Source: Durusdinium trenchii (Eukaryota > Sar > Dinophyceae > Suessiales > Symbiodiniaceae). Taken from it: a stretch of DNA of 64,000 nucleotides. The stretch is taken from positions 551,772 to 615,771 of the forward strand of contig CAXAMN010023673.1 in the NCBI GenBank assembly GCA_963970005.1, read 5' to 3'. A model generated the notes under the pieces. It ran no database searches. It was not told where the DNA came from and saw only the letters and a program-made list of their open reading frames with translations. Each line of letters starts with the position of its first letter. Position 1 is the first letter of the stretch. Of this stretch, positions 54,801 through 63,260 are shown one piece after another. A program made the position numbers and the translations under genes.

Positions 54801-54920
54801 CGAGAACGTCGAAAGGTTCGATCAAAGCAATTGCATCTTCGACCTCAACCACTTCATGGCAGAGCCAGCAGAAAGACACATGGCAGAGCCAAAACAAAAA
54901 TTCTGGCAGCGCCAGTGTAA
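51837..54920 (+). CDS. Pol part 2: reverse transcriptase and RNase H
   Basis: Continues the polyprotein in the gag frame, first with a chromo-like/linker segment (QWRGPATVLV..SWRGRLLLL), then a Pro/Arg-rich region. The reverse transcriptase has WSFDVTTAFLSGE (Asp codon 53487), YGLVESPRLWY, and the polymerase box HVDDG (Asp codons 53772, 53775; Copia elements usually have YVDD) with FLGVDL after it. RNase H has Asp 54243 (YFDASLG), Glu 54399 (MAAESC), Asp 54534 (VTDAKS) and Asp 54681 (HADGLTKAM). The stop TAA is at 54918. All catalytic residues are present. Confidence 0.95.
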   Translation, partial: QLKRYNRDSGQWRGPATVLVQEQQKRYFVSWRGRLLLLAEENMRLATPEELALSEPVKEDVLDIQELLRDPTRSNIYQDLRAKPPPPRPRKKREPRPPEDPQRLRAKNILRGTKAVRRLLQQRPQVSQLPRQKKRKELPAAVEPPLHRELVPRDPLPAQPVAAPLEPAPRVVRRRLALEDVPPDVAEPPPAPVAEPPLKPAPASGVDVPIDDSGGLSDYSPTSPADSPRPDHPPDWEQLPTEARRQRLTDDVPFSIKRKLQGSTTSELPLKRARPSTALFMQVLASTVSEGPANEWITRHEVELLRQLTGLPITAARLHRFPRKRFMKPLRKRARVTILMGKDPDNIFMVEEDQEEAAKHPRRRASFPWRGMTFFLKSEPPPTEQKTYIQLPDGIYEANLKEEERRQFEHLWLEDLHDHLLAEVMLLKLKQSGKELDPKFFDEKERAEFLKADAKEWQQWVRNKVIKRLSKEEEAKIPRHLIFKAPLRMVRVNKQTQLLAPLVAKSRLVVPGHRDPGLGHFRSDSPTATLQAVRTSKAVAVRNGWKGWSFDVTTAFLSGENLTRDVYVRAPEEGLPAVEGEPPVKAGELMKILRSAYGLVESPRLWYLRASKLLTTTPLEELPISKSSFVAAEGNKAWSILSLHVDDGLLFGDENDPRFQKLKSDINKMFTIKEWKSIPLTFLGVDLKQKGEELFDDMSNYIAKIALPNMKLEPKNDDKPLDAQQLTAYRQLVMRLRWPGQQSMPQLLYKTSKLAQYATKATMGDYKAALQLFEECKEEARQGRSVLPYPRIRGKLFLVTYFDASLGKEKDGKSQLGAIHFLSNEDVIHGPQPAAAIDYTTNKSSRVVRSSMAAESCSLSVAVDRHLYIRLIADMMLHGVFKVGSDRREKLRVGGGIVTDAKSLFDHLGATGQIPAERQTMLDLLVAKDLLEQQIYRLFWVPTHRQHADGLTKAMRNALWEEYLRKKTISLKETPEEREIEEHRFKGQRERRKVRSKQLHLRPQPLHGRASRKTHGRAKTKILAAPV

Positions 54921-54966
54921 CTCCTTTTGGCTGAGCCATTTCAGAAAAGCGGATTTGGCTGCGCCA
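54857..54966 (+). repeat. Array of TGGCNGMGCCA short palindromes across the pol stop codon
   Basis: Five copies at 54857, 54881, 54904, 54928 and 54956, spaced 23-28 bp, spanning the end of the coding region and the 3' leader. Seven more copies lie elsewhere in the element. Confidence 0.85.
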
Positions 54967-55014
54967 GATCCCTAATTCACTAAATCCGAACAAGCCAACA
55001 TCCTTCCTTCCCAA

Positions 55015-55152
55015 TGTGGAAGATGGCAGTTGCTGGTACTTGCCGGTTGTTGGTGGCATGTTCGGTTCCGCTCGCTAGCTTGATCAAGCGCACGCAGCAA
55101 AAAGCCGCGCTTTTCGCTTTCGCATTTACCTAGAGCCCAATTCATCTCCGCA
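55015..55152 (+). repeat. 3' LTR
   Basis: 138 bp, 137 identical to the 5' LTR. It is preceded by the pyrimidine-rich CATCCTTCCTTCCCAA instead of a purine tract. Confidence 0.97.
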
Positions 55153-55157
55153 ATTGT
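55153..55157 (+). repeat. Target-site duplication, right
   Basis: ATTGT, identical to 45490-45494. Confidence 0.93.
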
Positions 55158-55355
55158 ATGCTTTCCAATGCAGGTCCCCCGATGTGCTTGGGAGTCCACG
55201 GTGAATGTTCTTGTCTCGAGTCAAATATTTTCTTGGTGAGACAAGGACCCGGAGCTGAATTCCCTGCACACTAGCAATGCTTGAAGGCTGACAGATAATG
55301 TGTGTGTATATACACCCTGGAGTCGTCATGGGTATCTTCGGCTCTGTCAGATTTT

Positions 55356-55436
55356 AGCAGGGGGACAGAGCTCTCTGATGCTACTCTGTCCAACGAAGCT
55401 ATGCATCAGAGAGGGAAGTATCCACTGCGCACCTGC
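55356..55436 (+). repeat. Candidate structured-RNA domain, version A
   Basis: Closing stem GCAGG (55357-55361)/CCTGC (55432-55436). P1 GGACAGAG (55363-55370)/CTCTGTCC (55384-55391). P2 CTCTCTGATGC (55371-55381)/GCATCAGAGAG (55403-55413), 11 perfect pairs. The linker CAACGAAGCTAT separates P1' and P2'. The P3 hairpin seen in other copies is deleted here. Confidence 0.65.
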
Positions 55437-56572
55437 GTCACAGGTGTGTTCACAGTATTCACAAGCTGTTCCAACACGTTGTTTCCAATGAATCAACGGC
55501 TTGGAGTCAAGTGCGCTACAGGGGTTCAAGTGCCCTTCAGGGATTCAAGTCAAGTTCCGTTTGGGCTACAGGGATTCAGTGCACTACTTAGGTGCACTTA
55601 GGTTTTGTCAGGGCTTTTGAAGTCAGATCGTATGCACTTTATTGATCTATCTTAAGTGTGTCTCTCTTTGAAGAGTGCTTGCCGTGGATCGGCCTCACCG
55701 GTGGATGCAGTCTGTTACTGTAACGAAACGTGTCCACAGCGGGCGACAGGAACTTTACACAAATGTCGCAGCCACTTTGTTTTCATACGAACTTGGAGCA
55801 GTTCATAGGACAAGGCCCAGGTTCCTTTTTAAGATCCAAATGGATCTCGTGCCGACCTGAGCTTTCTGGGTCTCTCTCTCTCTCTTTTCCTTTTCCTTCT
55901 GTCTTGGGGCATCCCTGGATGCTTGGGACATAGCTGGGGGCCACTCTCACCCTGCTCATGCTCTCTATGTTTCGTTCTTTCTTTCTTTCTTTCTTTGTGA
56001 TGTGCCCCGCTTCTTTCCTTCTTTTCTTTTGTCTTCGTTCTTCTTTTTCTTGCGTTTTCCCACCGGGGTGTTCCTGGAGCTTTGTCCTATAGCGGGGAGC
56101 GTCATGTTTCCTTCTTTTATCTTTCGTTCTCTTTCCTTTCTTTTCTTCTCCTCTTCCGGTTCCTTTTCTTTTCCCGCCTCCTTCGCGTGGCGTACCTACA
56201 AACTTAAAACGGCAAGTTCCCCAGGTGTGCAAAATAAGGCTTGGTTTCTTTTCTGGCTGATCCTTTTTCACTTGGTCCCTTTCCATCGTCTTGTGCGCCT
56301 TTCCTGTTTTCTGTTCACGTATCATGTCTTCTCATTTTATTCCCTTTTCTCTTGCGCAGTCATTCGGACCTTTGCCAGCAAACTAGACTTTCATGTCTTA
56401 GAAACAGGCACGGCATGGCGCGGCCCTGTTCACTCTTCCCTTCATTTCACCTTGAAACGCTCTTGTCCCTTTTCATGTCTCTCCTTTTGACGTCCTTCCG
56501 GCTGTCGGTGCACATGTACCTTCCAGGCAACATTGTGGTTATCGCCCCCTACACAGGGCGTGTGTGCATGTG
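55437..56572. other. Repeat remnants; no gene
   Basis: 55650-55790 is a copy of the second module (AAGTGTGTCTCTC ... CAGCGGGCGACAGG ... TGTCGC). 55860-56500 is dominated by pyrimidine (CTTTCTTTC, CTTTTCTTTTC). The 160-180 codon frames here are low-complexity artefacts. Confidence 0.5.
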
Positions 56573-56953
56573 TGTGTGTGTCAACCCCTGTTCCGAAGGG
56601 TGCTTCTCGGCTTTCCATCTCATAAGCAGGGGGACAGAGCTCTCTGTCCAACGAAGCTATGCATCAGAGAGGGAAGCATCCACTGGCCATGGATGTGTAC
56701 CTGCTGAACGATTTCAAGCTGTGACTCCACTTTTCGCGTTTTGATTCATGGTCCTTCATGATACGTTCCCCTAAACCCTTCACCACTTTCAGCCACTGAG
56801 CCGCCGTGAGCTGCCGTCGTGCGTTCTGCAGATGCGCAAAAAACCACTTGTTCAAACATCTACAATTTTACGGACTTTTCACCTTGCCGTTCTCTCACCA
56901 TTTTTGACCTGGGAATTGAGTAAACAGCAAACCAATGTCAGAGTGTGAGCCGC
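56573..56953 (+). repeat. E1: ~380-bp repeat with damaged structured domain
   Basis: Nearly identical to 57657-58036 except for an 11-base deletion in the domain 56625-56705 that removes the 5' strand of P2. P1, P3 (CATCCA/TGGATG) and the closing stem AGCAGG/CCTGCT remain. Confidence 0.85.
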
Positions 56954-57656
56954 TCAGCCGTCCCACTTGGGTGCTGGGTGTGATCCCCTTCACTGGGGCG
57001 CTGAAGCCATTCGGGAAATCATCGTTTCCATTTTTGATAACTGATTTCACCTTCTCCACTTGCGTAACTGAATTAACTGACCCAACAGCCGTCGGGCTTA
57101 AAAACGAATTTGACAGCCGCCGGGCTTAAAAACGGCATTCCCCCCACTTGAGGCAGGTCTCTCGACCCCCCCCCCCACGGTGTTCTACTCCCTACCTAAT
57201 TAGGGTAACATAGGGATATGGTACTCGACACACTTGTGTGTCGGTGCCTTTCCCTCTGTTGTCCCTTTTCTAGTCTACTCCACCCGGGCGGTGTAAGACC
57301 AAAGTCCCGCTCCCTAACTAGTGCACTTAATTCACTTCGTCTAAGTATTCAGTAATTCTAGAGTGCTAGGTATTCAAACACACACACACACATGGACATA
57401 CACCCCCTCCCTGCCCCCCCTTTTCCTTCTTGCGCTTTTCGTCGTTTGTTGGGCTTTCTCTCAGGCTTTTTAGGTTGCTCTTGAGGCTCGTTTCCCTACC
57501 CCAGTCAAGGGCTAAGTATTCATTTTCTTTTTTCTACACCTATCGTTCTCTCTTGCCCTCTTAGCGCTGCTCTTTCTGTGTTTCTTTCTTTTGTTTCTAA
57601 GGCTTTTTAGGTATCTATTCAGGCTTTCCACGCGAGCGCCGCCAAGCGGCACCGTG
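56954..57656. other. No gene; simple sequence between the two E repeats
   Basis: Contains a short AAAACGRMWTT duplication near 57090-57135, a CA run at 57378-57391 and CT-rich sequence. Nothing coding. Confidence 0.45.
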
Positions 57657-58036
57657 TGTGTGTCAACCCCTGTTCCAAAGGGTGCTTCTCGGCTTTCCAT
57701 CTCATAAGCAGGGGGACAGAGCTCTCTGATGCTACTCTGTCCAACGAAGCTATGCATCAGAGAGGGAAGCATCCACTGGCCATGGATGTGTACCTGCTGA
57801 ACGATTTCAAGCTGTGACTCCACTTTTCGCGTTTTGATTCATGGTCCTTCATGATACGTTCCCCTAAACCCTTCACCACTTTCAGCCACTGAGCCGCCGT
57901 GAGCTGCAGTCGTGCGTTCTGCAGATGCGCAAAAAACAACTTGTTCAAACATCTACAATTTTACGGACTTTTCACCTTGCCGTTCTCTCACCACTTTTGA
58001 CCTGGGAATTGAGTAAACAGCAAACCAATGTCGGAG
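57657..58036 (+). repeat. E2: ~380-bp repeat with intact structured domain
   Basis: Full-length counterpart of E1. The domain 57707-57798 has closing stem AGCAGG/CCTGCT, P1 GGACAGAG/CTCTGTCC, P2 CTCTCTGATGC/GCATCAGAGAG and P3 CATCCA/TGGATG. Confidence 0.85.
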
Positions 58037-58137
58037 CGTGGCTCACCTAGAAGCTAGTTTTCAAATTTTCCACTCCTGTACACCGTTACAGAGACCCCAC
58101 CTAGTGGCTTTTTCCGTCAACTTCTGCTCTACAGCCA

Positions 58138-58246
58138 AGCAGGGGTCGTAGTTTACACCAGGCAGGATACATCGTCGCCTGGTCAACGAAGCTGGCGATG
58201 TATCTGAGGATAATATGGAAGTGGGACACCACTTCCACGTACCTGC
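58138..58246 (+). repeat. Candidate structured-RNA domain, version C
   Basis: Closing stem GCAGG (58139-58143)/CCTGC (58242-58246). P1 ACCAGGC (58157-58163)/GCCTGGT (58177-58183). P2 GATACATCG (58166-58174)/CGATGTATC (58196-58204). P3 TGGAAGTGG/CCACTTCCA (58216-58237) with a GACA loop. The linker CAACGAAGCTG is conserved while every helix has a different sequence from versions A and B. Confidence 0.65.
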
Positions 58247-58489
58247 AACAACTTTTAAGTCCATTTCGATGAGTTAAGCAATATTGTTCAGCGGACTCTC
58301 TCGCCATTCCGTTCCTCACAGGGCCATTTACAGTTTTCAGGCTTCAGCGCTCTAGTTGGGTATTGTGGTAACTAGACGTAAAGTGCTAGCTTCACGGGAA
58401 AGTCATAACTGATACAGCTCTTGCGAGCATTGCTCTAAGTGTGCGTGCGCACCCTGGAGCCATGTGTCTTTGCGGATTCTGCTAGACTT

Positions 58490-58578
58490 AGCAGGGTCCA
58501 GAGCTCTCCGATCCCACTCTGTCCAACTAAGCTATTTCCCAGAGAGGGAAGCATCCATTGGCCATGGATGCGTACTTG
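58490..58578 (+). repeat. Decayed structured-RNA domain (version A type)
   Basis: AGCAGG start, weak P1 CAGAG/CTCTG, the linker altered to CAACTAAGCTA, and only CTCTC/GAGAG left of P2. The P3 hairpin GCATCCA/TGGATGC is perfect, and the closing strand is CTTGC. It reads as a degenerating copy. Confidence 0.55.
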
Positions 58579-61500
58579 CAGCAAAGGTGTGGTGTTCACA
58601 AGCTGTTCCAACACGTTGTTTCCAATGAGTCAACGGCTCCGAGTCAAGTGCCCTACTGGGCTCAAATGCCCTTCAGGGATTCAAGTCAAGTGCACTACAG
58701 GAATTCAGTGCACTATTTGGGTGTTCTTCCCCACCGAGATTTCGTCAGGGCATGTGAAGTCAGACCGTGCGTTCGTTATCTTGAATTTGTGAAACTTTTA
58801 CGCCTGACCCTCCTCAAGGGTATGCAGTAAAAACCTACCAGTATGAGAACACGTTGAATTGCGTTTGGTAACCTTGCAAAGCAGCGTCATCACAACTGTA
58901 ATGCGTCGTGCTAGATCTGGCGCAGATAAAGCTCCAACTGGATGATTTTTTTTGTCACCCTGTTAAACCTGCATTGGGCTCTAGAACAAGAGTGCTGTTC
59001 GACCAAAGTTTGTCGAAACCTGTGGCGTGCAAAGTGGGTGCTGTCTTAGTCAGACTTGGCTTTGTAGAAAAACCACTACAAAACTTTTGTGCATACCTGT
59101 GCAACAGGTCTTTGGATAATTTTTAGATGTCAGGACAGGTTTCAGTTGGTTTCAGTTGCTTGTGATGTAAACAGGTCGCATCAAGGCAAAGACATGTGAA
59201 ACTAATCAGATTGGAGCTATTTCCAAAGTGGTTGAGCATTTTTGAATCAGTTGCACTGTTTTGGTGTTAGATGTGCGTAGCATGAGGACTTTCCACAGCA
59301 AAACATGTCATTTTGATCTCTACACGCCACCGCACCATTGTATGTCGGGCCCAATGATCCCAATTTTACGCAAGATGGGTTACACACCATCCCACACCCT
59401 TCAGAATCTCGTGTCTTGAGACACTGTTCATTCCCGTACTTATATCTGAAACTACCGTGGAGAAAGTTCCACAGTTTCAAGAGCTGGACAGGTCTGAAAA
59501 CCACTGAAACACTGAGCGTGAGAACACAGGCACCATCCTCATGTAGACAAATTCAACATTGTTCCAGAATAAATATATAAGCACATGATTCTTGCGCGAG
59601 AATTAAGTGGTGGAGCCAAATGTTTCAAGATTTCGACCAATTGTCAATGTGGAGTTTCGGGCGGGCGATACATCAAGTAATTTTCGAGAGTTTCACAGTG
59701 AAACATGGCTGTGTGGCCTCAGGTTCCATCCTAGTACGTGCCTCGGAGATGCCTTGATTTGGCATAACCTGTGGTACACTGGGCAACGTGCATTAGTAAT
59801 TAGTTCGCATTCCCACTCTGGCTGCTGAGACCATGGCCTGCCGTCATGGTGCCAGGAGGTGCCAGCAGATCCCTTGTAATCTTTCGCATCCCAGTTGCCA
59901 TTGCCAGGCCCAACGGCTTTGTGACGAGCTCGATCCTGCAAAGAGTGGTGTTGTTTGGAGACTTGGAATTTTGAGTTTTCCTTGCTAGTTCGCTGAAATA
60001 TACTGCGCGTTTCCTTGCTTGTTCCGTTCAGGTGACACTGGCATCTATCCTCGAACCAGCCCAGCCACCACCTGAAGCCAGAGCCCGAGAGAGGCCCACA
60101 CTGGCCAATAAAACTCAAAAACTTCTTAGAACCAGGCAAGAAGGGTTTGGCCAGACAGTTTATTAGAGGCTTTTGGTGTTTCAAGATGTTTCAAGTCTAA
60201 CCCAAATCTGAGTCTTGCACTGAGGCGTGCTACTGGAAGCTCACCATTGTGAACAACTGGGGTTCGACGAAGCGACTGCAGGCAACGTTGAAGTTGCTTC
60301 CTACTGTGTACTGTAATTATTCTTGGTTAGCTGCAAGAAGTACGAAGGGCTGGGTAGGTAGTAGTAAGATGTAGTAAGATGTAAGTGATGTAAGATGTAG
60401 CAAGGAGAAAGACTTCGCTAGCACCTGAGTAAGCCACGTAAGCCACGTGGAAGCTTCAATTCTTCAAGGAAACTTCCACCCCAGAAAAGCTTCAGTGCGT
60501 TTCGGCAGGGCAGTCTCGTTGCAGAGTTGCTCTTTGAGTTCACAGTGTGTTCAACCATCCAGGTCATGTCACCCTTGAGATTGACTACCCTTATCCAGGC
60601 TCCGAGAAAGAATGAATTGTCATTGTCTGCAGTTTGAAGGTCTGAAGGGCGAAGAAGACAAAAGAATCACTACCCCAGGTACAAACAGGAGGATTGTCTC
60701 GGATGAGGGCTTCCTTCATCGACCATCAGGCATGTTCATCTTAGACTCAGAGCCCCAACATCACCTAGTTGAATTTGCATTTGGCTCTAGCTTTTGTGTT
60801 GTTTCTATGTATTTGTGAATGCTGTCGCCGTCGTTCGGGCCGCTTTGAGTGGAGAGCCTTTTTGATAGGCTGGCCATCTTGCAGGCAGGCCTGCTGCACT
60901 CCTCAGTAGGATATCATAATATATCATATAACTATATATAGAATATTATATAATTACATAAATTACATACTTATAATATAAGTAGAGAGAGTCTCCGACA
61001 TTCTCACCTGATTGCCCCAAGATTTTGCCTCATGCGTCGATTGCGGCCAGAGTTGAGTCGGTCCCACTTGTCACTTGACTGTCGCTTGAGCAGGTGACTC
61101 ATTGATTCGGGCGTTCGATCTAGAAACCCTGGGCCCAGAGCTCATAACTTGTTCAGTCTTTTCTTGTGAGAGAGCGAGAGGAATGCGAGAAATGGTTTGA
61201 GAAGTTTAGATACTTCCTCACAAGATCGGGATCCCTATGTACGGAAACAGAACCCCGTCTCAACATATCTCAATTATATATAAATAAATATATATATATA
61301 TGTCACTTAGGTGTTGACTCTGAAGCTGTACAACTCCGCCGATTAGCCAAGAAGTGTGCAGCACATCCATTCGGGAAAAACGAATGCGTCTTCATTATCC
61401 GGTGCTTGGGTTGTTTGAAGGGCATGGATGTTCTTGTGGAGCTTGCTTGCACGAGCTTGAGGTTTGTTCTACAGTAGATTTCCCAGCAAGGTTTTGGGTC

Positions 61501-61737
61501 GTTTGCATCACAGGTACAGCATCAGCATTCTAGACATTGAAGACATGCACCGTCTGTTTTCCAATGCTACATCGGTCAGAAGCTTAGAATCCCTCAGAGT
61601 CTGTGAGGTGCTTTCCTCATAATTCTGCAAGTGCACGAGTGCTAGGATGGAAAAGTCATTGTGCAGTCAGAGCAGGGCCCTCAGAGTCGGCAAAGCAGCT
61701 TTGAAAATCTTTTCATCTGAGTGCAATAAAGAAGATT
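58579..61737. other. No recognised gene; scattered candidates
   Basis: - strand 59693-60184 is a 163-codon frame of mixed composition (NWDAKDYKGSAGTSWHHDG), the longest unexplained frame here. + strand 60565-60592 encodes HVTLEIDYPYPG between AG|G and |GC signals, and 61310-61400 reads DSEAVQLRRLAKKCAAHPFG. All are unassigned. TA-rich tract at 60918-60985; (TA)n at 61275-61300. Confidence 0.3.
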
Positions 61738-61766
61738 TGGATCATTCTAAAGGATCCTATAGGGGA
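61738..61766 (+). repeat. Direct repeat flanking the minisatellite, left
   Basis: GGATCATTCTAAAGGATCCT followed by ATAGGGGAGG. The right partner is at 62550-62577. Confidence 0.85.
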
Positions 61767-61770
61767 GGGG

Positions 61771-62543
61771 AGGCCATCGCTACAGGTTGGAGGCCATCGC
61801 TACTAGGTTGGAGGCCATTGCTATGAGGTTGGAGGCCATCGCTATGAGGTTGGAGGCCATCGCTATTAGGTTGGAGGCCATCGCTATGAGGTTGAAGGCC
61901 ATCGCTATCAGGCTGGAGGCAATCGCTATGAGGTTGGAGGCCATCGCTATTAGCTTGGAGGCCATTGCTATTAGGTTGGAGGCCATCGCTATGAGGTTGC
62001 CATCGCTATTAGCTTGGAGGCAATCGCTATTAGGTTGGAGGACATGCTATGAGGTTGGAGGCCATCGCTATTAGGTTGGCTATTGCTATTAGGTTGGGGG
62101 CCATCGCTACAAAGTTGGAGGCCAACGCTATTAGGTTGCAGGCCATCGCTATGTTGCAGGCCATCGCTATGTTGCAGGCCANNNNNNNNNNGTTGCAGGC
62201 CATCGCTATGTTGCAGGCCATCGCTATGTTGCAGGCCATCGCTATTAGGTTGGAGGCTATTGCTATGAGGTTGCAGGCCATCGCTATTAGGTTGCAGGCC
62301 ATCGCTATTGGGTTGGAGGCCATCGCTATCAGTTGGAGGCGATCGCTATTTGGTTGGAGGCCATCGCTATGAGGTTGCAGGCCATCGCTATGAGGTTGCA
62401 GGCCATCGCTATTAGGTTGCAGGCCATTGCTAATAGGTTGGAGGCTATTGCTATTAGGTGGAGGCCATCGCTATTGGGTTGGAGGCTATTGCTATTAGGT
62501 TGGAGGCCATTGCTATTAGGTTGGAGGCCATCGCTTTTTGATT
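61771..62543 (+). repeat. 21-bp minisatellite, about 36 units
   Basis: Unit GTTGGAGGCCATCGCTATTA+G with variants (ATGAG, CAGG); some units are shortened to 16 bp. The period of 7 codons makes both strands open (LEAIAIR on +, ASNLIAM on -). A ten-N gap lies at 62182-62191. No gene is implied. Confidence 0.95.
62182..62191. other. Assembly gap (10 N) inside the minisatellite
   Basis: Ten Ns, so the true copy number of the array is unknown. Confidence 0.99.
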
Positions 62544-62549
62544 GAGTGC

Positions 62550-62577
62550 ATTGGATCATTCTATAGGATCCTATAGG
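62550..62577 (+). repeat. Direct repeat flanking the minisatellite, right
   Basis: GGATCATTCTATAGGATCCT then ATAGGTGC, matching 61738-61766 with one change in the first 24 bases. Both copies are preceded by GAGTGCA within 20 bp. Confidence 0.85.
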
Positions 62578-63075
62578 TGCATGCAAGGGTCACCTGTACA
62601 GAGGCGGAGGAGGGGGTTGAAACTCCAGGTTTACCAGTATGCTTCTGAAGCTGTATGGAACCGAAGACCTCAGCGAAGTCCCGTCGACATCTGAGCTTTG
62701 CAATATTGTTGATGCAAGAGGGTGGCAGATTTTTGATTGCAGCATGGTGATTTGATCATGTTCATTAGCACCTGCAGTGTTGTCAGTTGGTGTAACTTTT
62801 TCTGCTTTGAGCATGAGAGGCATTCCACTTTCGCCTCCGCTCGACGCCCTGGCTCGAATTAGGAATTCCTTTGGCCGAATCCTTCTTTCAGGAAGGACCC
62901 GCTACGTGTTTTGACCTCAGGCCGAAAGAGGCCTACCGGTTCACGAACTTCGCCCTTGCAGAGGCGGCGGAAAACCACTTGGAGCTTGAGAGCTGTTTGC
63001 TAGTTGAAAACTACACCCACCTCTTTTTGCTCGACACCTTTGCCATTTTTGGTGTTACCAGTTCACCAACCAAAC
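62578..63075. other. Probable LTR region of the right-hand retroelement; possible exon before it
   Basis: A protein-like + stretch at 62638-62750 (LLKLYGTEDLSEVPSTSELC) is unassigned. From somewhere after 62775 to about 63072 (ending ACCAACCA, CA terminus) the sequence probably is the 5' LTR of the next element. Its left edge cannot be set because the second LTR is outside the window. Confidence 0.4.
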
Positions 63076-63088
63076 TGGTAGCGGAGCC
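63076..63088 (+). promoter_or_regulatory. Primer binding site of a second LTR retroelement
   Basis: TGGTAGCGGAGCC, identical to the 13-mer at 45634, followed by a GC-rich inverted pair GCGGAGCC...GGGGCTCCCGC. Confidence 0.75.
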
Positions 63089-63260
63089 TCGGCTTCGCTG
63101 GCCGGGGCTCCCGCTGGTTCACGAGAGGCTTTGACCGGAGTGGATCAGCGGTCCTTGCACGAAGAGATCCAGGGCACGCTTGGTGAACTTTGCTTGTTGG
63201 CCATTTCCCTTCATCCGAACTCATTGCGCGAGTCTTGCAGTATATCTTCTACCCGAAGGG

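Larger units (their letters stand above)
45495..55152 (+). mobile_element. Complete Ty1/copia-like LTR retrotransposon (9658 bp)
   Basis: Bounded by 138-bp direct LTRs with TG...CA ends and a perfect 5-bp target duplication. Internal order is primer site, gag with zinc knuckle, aspartic protease, methyltransferase-like domain, integrase, reverse transcriptase, RNase H. Integrase before reverse transcriptase is the Copia order. The two LTRs differ at one of 138 positions, so the insertion is recent. Catalytic residues of all four enzymes are intact, but the frame is broken at three places (near 49625, 49780, 51834). Confidence 0.97.

Noticed and set aside
55371-55400. Hammerhead ribozyme (CTGATG ... 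GAAG)
   Set aside because: Only version A contains CTGATG, and it lies inside helix P2. Version B and C lack it, and the required stem II and GAAA are absent.
55783-56744. 160-180 codon frames near 56 kb
   Set aside because: Composed of CTTT/CCTT low-complexity sequence translated as Phe/Ser/Leu or Lys/Glu/Arg runs.
57707-58246. HDV-like ribozyme
   Set aside because: The strand order P1-P2-P1'-P2' fits loosely, but there is no P3 between P2 and P1' and no P4 between P1' and P2'. The hairpin lies after P2'.
61780-62586. Proteins of LEAIAIR or ASNLIAM repeats
   Set aside because: Pure translation of the 21-bp minisatellite on either strand; also interrupted by an assembly gap.
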